Origin: CAYNOZ01 sp964398955
GTDB lineage: Archaea; Methanobacteriota_B; Thermococci; Thermococcales; CAYNOZ01
Length of the DNA: 34,230 bases
NCBI GenBank assembly: GCA_964398955.1
Contig: CAYNOZ010000009.1
Span: 1 to 34,230, forward strand
Reading direction: 5' to 3'
Shown one piece after another: positions 27,668 to 34,230 of this stretch. Position numbers and translations under genes: made by a program. The notes under the pieces are model-generated. The model was not told the DNA's origin. It made no database searches and worked only from the letters and a program-made list of their open reading frames with translations. Position 1 is the first letter of the stretch. Every line of letters starts with the position of its first letter.

Positions 27668-28852
27668 TTAGTATTCAAGTCCAATCCAGTGGACTTCTTT
27701 TTCCAGGTTTTCTACTCCTTTATCTAATGCGTCTTGAGTTATATCTGCTATATCCTTGATAGTGCTGATTCTAACGTCTCTTCCTCCTAATCCAATTATA
27801 AAGTCCAGAGTCATAGGCCTTGAACTTACGTTTGCTATCGTTCTGTTTACATCTTGATAAACTGCTCCTGATGATCCAAATGACACGTTTTTCTCAGCTA
27901 CAGCAATAGCTTCAGCATTTTTAGCTATTTCCTTTATTTCCTCTATTGGGAAAGGTCTGTAAACAGTTATCTTCGCTAAACCAGCTTTAACTCCTTCATC
28001 TCTCAATTCATCTATAGCATCTTTAATAGTTCCTGTTACTGACCCCATCGAGATAAACACTATTTCCGCATCTTCTGTTCTGTATTTTTCAACCATGTCA
28101 TAACTTCTACCGAATTCGTCTTCGAATTCGTTGAATACATCTTTGAACACGTCTCTAGCATTATTCATTGCATCCCAAGTTTCCTTCCTGAATTCCATGT
28201 AATATTCTGGTGTTCCTAATGTTCCTTGGGTCATAGGATCTTCTGGGTCTACATAGGCATGTGATGGGTTGTATTCGCCTAGGAAATCATCTACTTTTTC
28301 TTCATCATATATTTCTACTGGTTCAACTGTGTGTGTTAGTATGAATGCGTCAAATCCTGTCATTGCAGGTAGTAGAACGTCTTCATTTTCCGCTACTTTG
28401 TATGAGTTTATTATTAAATCGAAGGCTTCTTGATTATTCTCTGCGTACATCTGCATCCAGCCTGTATCTCTTTGCGCCATCATATCCTGATGGTCACACC
28501 AAATGTTTATTGGGGCTGATAATGCTCTATTACCTATAGCCATTGATATTGGCAATCTCATACCTGCTGCTATATAAAGCATTTCACTCATTAAAGCTAA
28601 TCCTTGAGATGCTGTTGCAGTGAATGCTCTACTTCCTGAGGCGCTTGCCCCAATACAGCCGGACATTGCCGAATGTTCTGATTCTACAGGTATGAATTCT
28701 GCGTCCATTTTCCCATCGGCTACGAATTCAGAAATTTGTTCTGGAACCGTTGTAGAAGGTGTAATTGGGTATGCAGATACTACGTCTGGTTTTGATAATT
28801 TAGCGGCGTATGCAGCTGCTTCATTACATTTTAGTGTTTTGTATTCCGACAT
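27668..28852 (-). CDS. porA: Pyruvate:ferredoxin oxidoreductase alpha subunit
   Basis: A 394-residue subunit carrying the pyrimidine-binding domain. It has SAYPITPSTTVPEQISEF near the N-terminus and the substrate- and CoA-contact regions TATASQGLALMSEML and NRALSAPINIWCDHQDMMAQRD. The transketolase C-terminal domain follows (EIVFISMGSVTGT onward). The length equals that of P. furiosus PorA. The true start is the ATG at 28852, which overlaps the porD stop in TAATG and follows GGAGG. Earlier in-frame codons reach back into porD and are not used. The complex oxidises pyruvate and CoA to acetyl-CoA, CO2 and reduced ferredoxin. Confidence 0.93.
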   Translation of the reverse strand: MSEYKTLKCNEAAAYAAKLSKPDVVSAYPITPSTTVPEQISEFVADGKMDAEFIPVESEHSAMSGCIGASASGSRAFTATASQGLALMSEMLYIAAGMRLPISMAIGNRALSAPINIWCDHQDMMAQRDTGWMQMYAENNQEAFDLIINSYKVAENEDVLLPAMTGFDAFILTHTVEPVEIYDEEKVDDFLGEYNPSHAYVDPEDPMTQGTLGTPEYYMEFRKETWDAMNNARDVFKDVFNEFEDEFGRSYDMVEKYRTEDAEIVFISMGSVTGTIKDAIDELRDEGVKAGLAKITVYRPFPIEEIKEIAKNAEAIAVAEKNVSFGSSGAVYQDVNRTIANVSSRPMTLDFIIGLGGRDVRISTIKDIADITQDALDKGVENLEKEVHWIGLEY

Positions 28853-29124
28853 TATTTTTCCTCCTTTACCATCTCTATAGCATCTACTGGGCATTGCTCT
28901 GCACAGATTCCACAGCCTTTACAGTAATCATAATCTATCACCGGGTAATTTTCTTCATCTAAATCTATGCAAGGTTCCGGACAGTATACATAGCACTCAA
29001 AGCATCTTATACATTTATCTTTATCTAGTTCTGGTTTGAAGGTCCTCCAGGAACCGGTCTTATTTTGTACTGAATTTCCCTCATCATAAACTATGGCCCC
29101 TATATTGATTTTTTTTTCTCCCAT
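28852..29124 (-). CDS. porD: Pyruvate:ferredoxin oxidoreductase delta (ferredoxin-like) subunit
   Basis: A 90-residue subunit with two classical 4Fe-4S motifs: Cys38/41/44/48 (CIRCFECYVYCPEP) and Cys68/71/74/78 (CKGCGICAEQCPVDAI). NKTGSWRTFKP at about 21-31 is the conserved delta-subunit segment. It passes electrons from the TPP centre in PorB to soluble ferredoxin. A strong AGGAGG precedes the ATG, and its stop codon overlaps the start of porA. It resembles VorD closely. Confidence 0.93.
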   Translation of the reverse strand: MGEKKINIGAIVYDEGNSVQNKTGSWRTFKPELDKDKCIRCFECYVYCPEPCIDLDEENYPVIDYDYCKGCGICAEQCPVDAIEMVKEEK

Positions 29125-29177
29125 TTTTTTCCTCCTATAATTTTATTTAATTATTCATAAAAAATAAAGAATGAAGG

Positions 29178-30077
29178 TTATTTAGCCTTCTTAACAAGTT
29201 TTTCCCATTGTTTATCTGCATGTTTCTGTATTTTTTCTATTTCATCGTCTTTAAGGTGTCTGAATCTGCCCTGCATCATTAAATAATCTTCTACTGGGAT
29301 TGGATCATCGATGGTTACATTTATATTCCATTCTTCATCTTCGAATTCGTATAGGTTCCACATTCTTGACTGGACTGCTTTTCTAGCTACAGTTACAGAG
29401 TCTTTAGGATCCATTTTCCATCCGGTTGGGCAGCTTGTATAAATTTGTACGAATCCTGGTCCGTCAGTTTCTTGAGCTTTTTTTACTTTGTCAGTTAGGT
29501 CTTCTATATATGCGATATTGGCTGATGCTGCGTATGGTATATCGTGTGCTGCTACAATATCCATTACATTTTTCTTTTCTTTTTGTTCGAAGGTTCTGTT
29601 CTTACCGACTGGTGTAGTTGTGGTCCATGCTCCGTATGGTGTGGATGATGATCTTTGAATTCCAGTGTTCATGTATGCCTCATTATCTGCCATTATGTAT
29701 ACGAAGTCATGTCCTCTTTCTATTGCTCCTGATAGGGCTTGTATTCCTATGTCCGCGGTTCCTCCATCTCCTGCCCATGCAACGGGTGTTACATCATCTT
29801 TGCCTTGTGCTTTGAGTGCGGCTTCTATTCCGGATACGGAAGCTCCGGCTGCTTCGAATGCGATATGCATTATAGGTACGTCCCATGATTCTCTTGGATA
29901 TGCTCCTGATATTATTGTTGAACATCCTGCAGGTATTGTTGCAATTGCATTGTCACCGAGAGCTTTGAATACGTGTCTCATTGCGATTACTTCTCCACAT
30001 CCTTGACATGCAGAATGGCCTGGATCTATAAGTTCTTCTTTTTTAAGACCAGCTACTTTTTCTTCGCTTTCCGACAT
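29178..30077 (-). CDS. vorB: 2-ketoisovalerate:ferredoxin oxidoreductase beta subunit (VorB-like)
   Basis: A 299-residue TPP-binding paralogue of porB. Cys24 and Cys27 are in SACQGCGE, the third cysteine is in AGCSTIIS and the last in TSCPTGW. WAGDGGTADIG holds the TPP metal. I call it VorB from the gene order, which matches the Pyrococcus locus (porG, vorD, vorA, vorB, porD, porA, porB), and from ACQGCGE replacing the POR form ACAGCG. Its substrate could be any branched-chain or other 2-oxoacid. It shares a 62-bp identical tract with porB. It starts 6 nt after the vorA stop. Codons end in A or C, unlike T-ending vorA. Confidence 0.8.
   Translation of the reverse strand: MSESEEKVAGLKKEELIDPGHSACQGCGEVIAMRHVFKALGDNAIATIPAGCSTIISGAYPRESWDVPIMHIAFEAAGASVSGIEAALKAQGKDDVTPVAWAGDGGTADIGIQALSGAIERGHDFVYIMADNEAYMNTGIQRSSSTPYGAWTTTTPVGKNRTFEQKEKKNVMDIVAAHDIPYAASANIAYIEDLTDKVKKAQETDGPGFVQIYTSCPTGWKMDPKDSVTVARKAVQSRMWNLYEFEDEEWNINVTIDDPIPVEDYLMMQGRFRHLKDDEIEKIQKHADKQWEKLVKKAK
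29617..29678. repeat. 62-bp tract identical to one in porB (27182-27243)
   Basis: Partner of the tract at 27182-27243. It lies at the same place in the protein, the active-site loop. Confidence 0.85.
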
Positions 30078-30083
30078 ATTTTC

Positions 30084-31253
30084 TCACTCCTTTAGTTGGG
30101 TCCATTGGACCCTTTCGTCTAATTCTCCTTTCTCTTTTATTTTCTTCAAATTCTTCCCTAAATCCATTAAATGCTTATATGTAACGTCTTTTCCACCTAT
30201 TCCAGATATGAAACTTTTCACTAACGTGTCGGCTGCATCAGTTCCTTGAAGAACTCCTCTTATCTCATGAGCGAAAGCTCCTTCCTGTCCAAATGTAAAG
30301 CTTCTATCAATAGCACCTATAACATCTACCCTTCTAGCAAGATCAAGCACTTGATTTATTGGGAAAGGCCTAAATATTCTAATCCTGCCTAAACCGATCT
30401 TAATCCCTTCATCTCTTAACTCATCTATTGCCCTCATAGCTTCACTAGCTAAAGTACCGGCAGTAATAAACACAACATCTGCATCTTCAGTTCTATACTC
30501 CTCAATCATATCATAACTTCTGCCGAACATCTCCTCAAATTCATCATGAACCTTCGGTATGAACTCCCTAGCTTCATCATGAGCCTCCTTAATCTTATAT
30601 CTGAACTCATAATAGTCTTCAGGAAATGCAAGTTCCCCAAAAGATCTAGGATCCTCAGGATCTAACTTATACTCAGGTTCATAAGGCGGTAAAAACTCTT
30701 TAACCTTCTCCTTGCTAGGAACATCAACTATTTCAGAAGTATGTGAAAGAATAAACGCATCTTCGAAGTTCATCATCGGCAAACTTAATTCTTCCGCAAT
30801 TCTAAAGGCCATAATAACTGAATCAAGAACCTCCTGATTTGACATACAGTAGGACTGTAACCATCCTACATCTCTTTGTGAAATACTATCCTGCTGATCA
30901 GCATAAATACTCCAAGGAGGTGCCATAGCTCTATCAACATTATTCATAACTACCGGAGTTCTAGCACCAACCGCCCAATGAAGCATCTCATGCATCAATG
31001 CCAAACCATTAGCGGAAGTCGCTGTAAAAGTTCTAGCTCCAGTAGCACTAGCTGAAATACATGCAGACAAAGCAGAATGCTCGGACTCTACAGGTACATA
31101 CTGTGCCTCCATTTCACCCTCAGAAACGAAAGTAGCTATTTCCTTAACAATATCAGTTTGAGGGGTTATAGGATAAGCAGCCACCACATCAACATCAGAA
31201 ACCTTTACAGCATTAGATGCAGCCTTATTACCGGTTGTAATAATCTCAGTCAT
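30084..31253 (-). CDS. vorA: 2-ketoisovalerate:ferredoxin oxidoreductase alpha subunit (VorA-like)
   Basis: A 389-residue paralogue of porA with AAYPITPQTDIVKEIATF, TATSANGLALMHEML and VDRAMAPPWSIYADQQDSISQRD in the same positions. The C-terminal domain from about residue 255 is complete. The PPW substitution and the changed loops next to the substrate site fit a different oxoacid from pyruvate. The VOR identity rests mainly on gene order. The ATG overlaps the vorD stop (TAATG), the same arrangement as porD-porA, which suggests the DAB cassette was duplicated as a unit. Confidence 0.8.
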   Translation of the reverse strand: MTEIITTGNKAASNAVKVSDVDVVAAYPITPQTDIVKEIATFVSEGEMEAQYVPVESEHSALSACISASATGARTFTATSANGLALMHEMLHWAVGARTPVVMNNVDRAMAPPWSIYADQQDSISQRDVGWLQSYCMSNQEVLDSVIMAFRIAEELSLPMMNFEDAFILSHTSEIVDVPSKEKVKEFLPPYEPEYKLDPEDPRSFGELAFPEDYYEFRYKIKEAHDEAREFIPKVHDEFEEMFGRSYDMIEEYRTEDADVVFITAGTLASEAMRAIDELRDEGIKIGLGRIRIFRPFPINQVLDLARRVDVIGAIDRSFTFGQEGAFAHEIRGVLQGTDAADTLVKSFISGIGGKDVTYKHLMDLGKNLKKIKEKGELDERVQWTQLKE

Positions 31254-31528
31254 TAATCTTCACCCTCCTTCACCATTTCAATAGCATCAACAGGGCATTC
31301 CTCAGCACAAATTCCACATCCTTTACAGTATTCGTAGTCCACTTCAGGGCCCTCATCTTCATCCCAGTCTATACTTGGTTCAGGACAGAATTTCCAACAG
31401 ATACCACATAAAATACAATCATCCATATTGATAACTGGCTTAAAGTTTCTCCAAGAACCAGTTTTATTCTCCCTCGAACTCCTATCTGATATTGAAGTAG
31501 GAGGGAGATCATCCCTATAAGAACACAT
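31253..31528 (-). CDS. vorD: 2-ketoisovalerate:ferredoxin oxidoreductase delta (ferredoxin-like) subunit (VorD-like)
   Basis: A 91-residue subunit with 4Fe-4S cysteines 38/41/44/48 (CILCGICWKFCPEP) and 68/71/74/78 (CKGCGICAEECPVDAI), in exactly the same positions as in PorD. It has the same NKTGSWRNFKP segment. The first cluster motif differs from that of PorD, as expected for paralogues serving different cores. A GGGGAG precedes the ATG. It is the second gene of the operon, 35 nt after porG. Confidence 0.85.
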   Translation of the reverse strand: MCSYRDDLPPTSISDRSSRENKTGSWRNFKPVINMDDCILCGICWKFCPEPSIDWDEDEGPEVDYEYCKGCGICAEECPVDAIEMVKEGED

Positions 31529-31563
31529 AAAATCTCCCCTTACACAAATTAATATTAATTAAA

Positions 31564-32100
31564 TCAAGACTTAGTTTCCTCATAGGATCTTTCAGCAGCT
31601 TTAGCATTCTTTTCTCCAAGCTCATCCTTGAAATTATCTATAATAGCCTCTTTTACACTCTCTATTTCTACATAACCAGTTGATTTAGAAAAAGCCCCTA
31701 GAATCGAAGTATTTGAAATATCTTTTCCAAGTTCATCCAATGCAATTCCAGTAGCATCAACTGTGTAAAGATTTTCCACTCCAAGATCTATATCTTCAGG
31801 ATCTTTCTCCGTATTAAGAATTACTTTTCCACCGTCTTTTAAACCATCGGTAACATCTACAACATCCAATAAAGTATTATCCAGCACTACTACAACATCT
31901 GGTTCATAAATCTGTGACTTAACCCTAATAGGTTCGTTATCCATCCTTGCAAACGCAGTAACAGGAGCACCTCTCCTTTCAACTCCAAAAAACGGAAAAG
32001 ATTGTACATCCTTATCTTCCCTGAATGCCGCATCAGCAAGGAGATTTGCAGCCGTCACAGCTCCTTGACCTCCTCTGCCGTGAAATCTTACCTCCAACAC
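31564..32100 (-). CDS. porG: Shared gamma subunit of pyruvate/2-ketoisovalerate:ferredoxin oxidoreductases
   Basis: A 178-residue gamma subunit. It opens with VRFHGRGGQGAVTAANLLADAA, the glycine-rich motif of this subunit, and has FPFFGVERRGAPVTAFAR. The cluster has two delta-alpha-beta sets and only this one gamma, so it probably serves both complexes, as shown for Pyrococcus POR and VOR. The start is a GTG at 32100. No in-frame ATG lies upstream, and GGTGAT precedes it at good spacing. It heads the seven-gene operon and has a clear TATA box. Confidence 0.9.
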   Translation of the reverse strand: MLEVRFHGRGGQGAVTAANLLADAAFREDKDVQSFPFFGVERRGAPVTAFARMDNEPIRVKSQIYEPDVVVVLDNTLLDVVDVTDGLKDGGKVILNTEKDPEDIDLGVENLYTVDATGIALDELGKDISNTSILGAFSKSTGYVEIESVKEAIIDNFKDELGEKNAKAAERSYEETKS

Positions 32101-32130
32101 ATGATCACCAAAACAGAATAGGTAAAGAAA

Positions 32131-32140
32131 TTATATAAAA
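32131..32140 (-). promoter_or_regulatory. TATA box of the porG-vorDAB-porDAB operon
   Basis: The minus strand reads TTTTATATAA, about 31-40 nt before the porG GTG, with A-rich sequence just upstream where a BRE would lie. Standard spacing gives a leader of roughly 5-15 nt that includes the GGTGAT motif. It separates this operon from the 23S rRNA unit on the same strand. Confidence 0.6.
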
Positions 32141-32400
32141 CTTTTGAAAAAATTTTGAAACAAAACAATAAAACATCAAACAAAACCAAAATACATAACC
32201 AAAAAAAATTCATAATTAAACCAAAACAGGAAAAAAATACACCAAAGAATCGAACCTACAACAAACCAAACCCTAACAAAATAAACAAAAATGACTATAG
32301 ACCTAAACCCAACTACAAAAAAATTAAATCTCAACCAGAAAACAACAAGAAAAACAAAACTAAAATAGCAATAATAAAAACGGGCGAAAACCATACATAG
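32141..32400 (-). terminator. T-rich low-complexity tract downstream of 23S rRNA
   Basis: No gene, tRNA or 5S rRNA is recognisable here. Read on the minus strand, the tract has many T runs of 4-8 broken mostly by G, like 3421-3660. Its position directly 3' of the rRNA gene suggests a multi-site archaeal terminator for the rRNA transcript. Open frames across it are low-complexity Lys/Asn (plus strand) or Phe/Val (minus strand) and are not genes. Confidence 0.45.

Positions 32401-34230
<1,830 letters not shown>

Noticed and set aside
32245..32259. T-arm-like GTAGGTTCGATTCTT (minus strand), with a similar motif at 3628-3642, as possible tRNA remnants
   Set aside because: The stem bases do not pair, and no acceptor, D or anticodon arms are found nearby. 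It is probably coincidence in low-complexity DNA.
32155..32400. Lys/Asn-rich 81-residue plus-strand frame and Phe/Val-rich 72-residue minus-strand frame
   Set aside because: These are products of low-complexity T/A-rich DNA after the rRNA gene, with no ribosome-binding motif or family.

Overview
The window looks like a chromosomal segment of a low-GC euryarchaeal-type archaeon that lives anaerobically. Archaeal markers are a long archaeal-type LeuRS (954 aa), multi-subunit 2-oxoacid:ferredoxin oxidoreductases, the alpha subunit of an ADP-forming acyl-CoA synthetase, an archaeal GlmU-like sugar-nucleotide enzyme, Dph6, a Ski2-like helicase with an N-terminal zinc-finger region, and TATA-box promoters with short leaders. 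Many proteins are Asp/Glu-rich, and a DUF5518-like membrane protein is present, which would suit a salt-adapted lineage. I cannot assign a genus.

Layout. (1) 163-4871, minus strand: a small membrane protein, a bifunctional AdhE (rare in archaea) and a GlmU-like enzyme, separated by a 240-nt T-rich tract. (2) 4963-9664, plus strand: a possible small RNA or structured leader, then pstS-pstC-pstA-pstB-phoU. PstS carries two phosphate-binding domains encoded by a perfect 680-bp tandem repeat, and a 100-N assembly gap removes the pstC/pstA junction. (3) 9699-10388, minus: dph6. (4) 10733-14390, plus: an acyl-CoA synthetase alpha subunit followed by iorA and iorB, an apparent aromatic amino acid fermentation operon whose IorA lacks the usual C-terminal ferredoxin domain. 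(5) 14513-15007: a PfpI/DJ-1 protein. (6) 15079-18064, minus: operon of a hotdog thioesterase, a PfkB kinase, a cupin and hisS. (7) 18270-19423, plus: upp overlapping an Lrp/AsnC regulator, then a nested inverted repeat. (8) 19578-26048, plus: a helicase, leuS, and a HhH/RNase H-like exonuclease. (9) 26053-26619, minus: a bacterial-type xpt. (10) 26716-32100, minus: seven-gene porG-vorDAB-porDAB cluster in the same order as the Pyrococcus VOR/POR locus with a shared gamma subunit. (11) 32401-34230, minus: the 3' part of a 23S rRNA gene with no linked 5S gene.

Together the genes suggest peptide or sugar fermentation. POR, VOR and IOR oxidise pyruvate, branched-chain and aromatic 2-oxoacids to acyl-CoA and reduced ferredoxin. 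The ADP-forming synthetase would recover ATP from acyl-CoA, and AdhE could dispose of electrons by reducing acetyl-CoA to ethanol. The Pst system supplies phosphate. Two signs of recent homogenisation stand out: the perfect repeat in pstS, and a 62-bp identical tract shared by porB and vorB.
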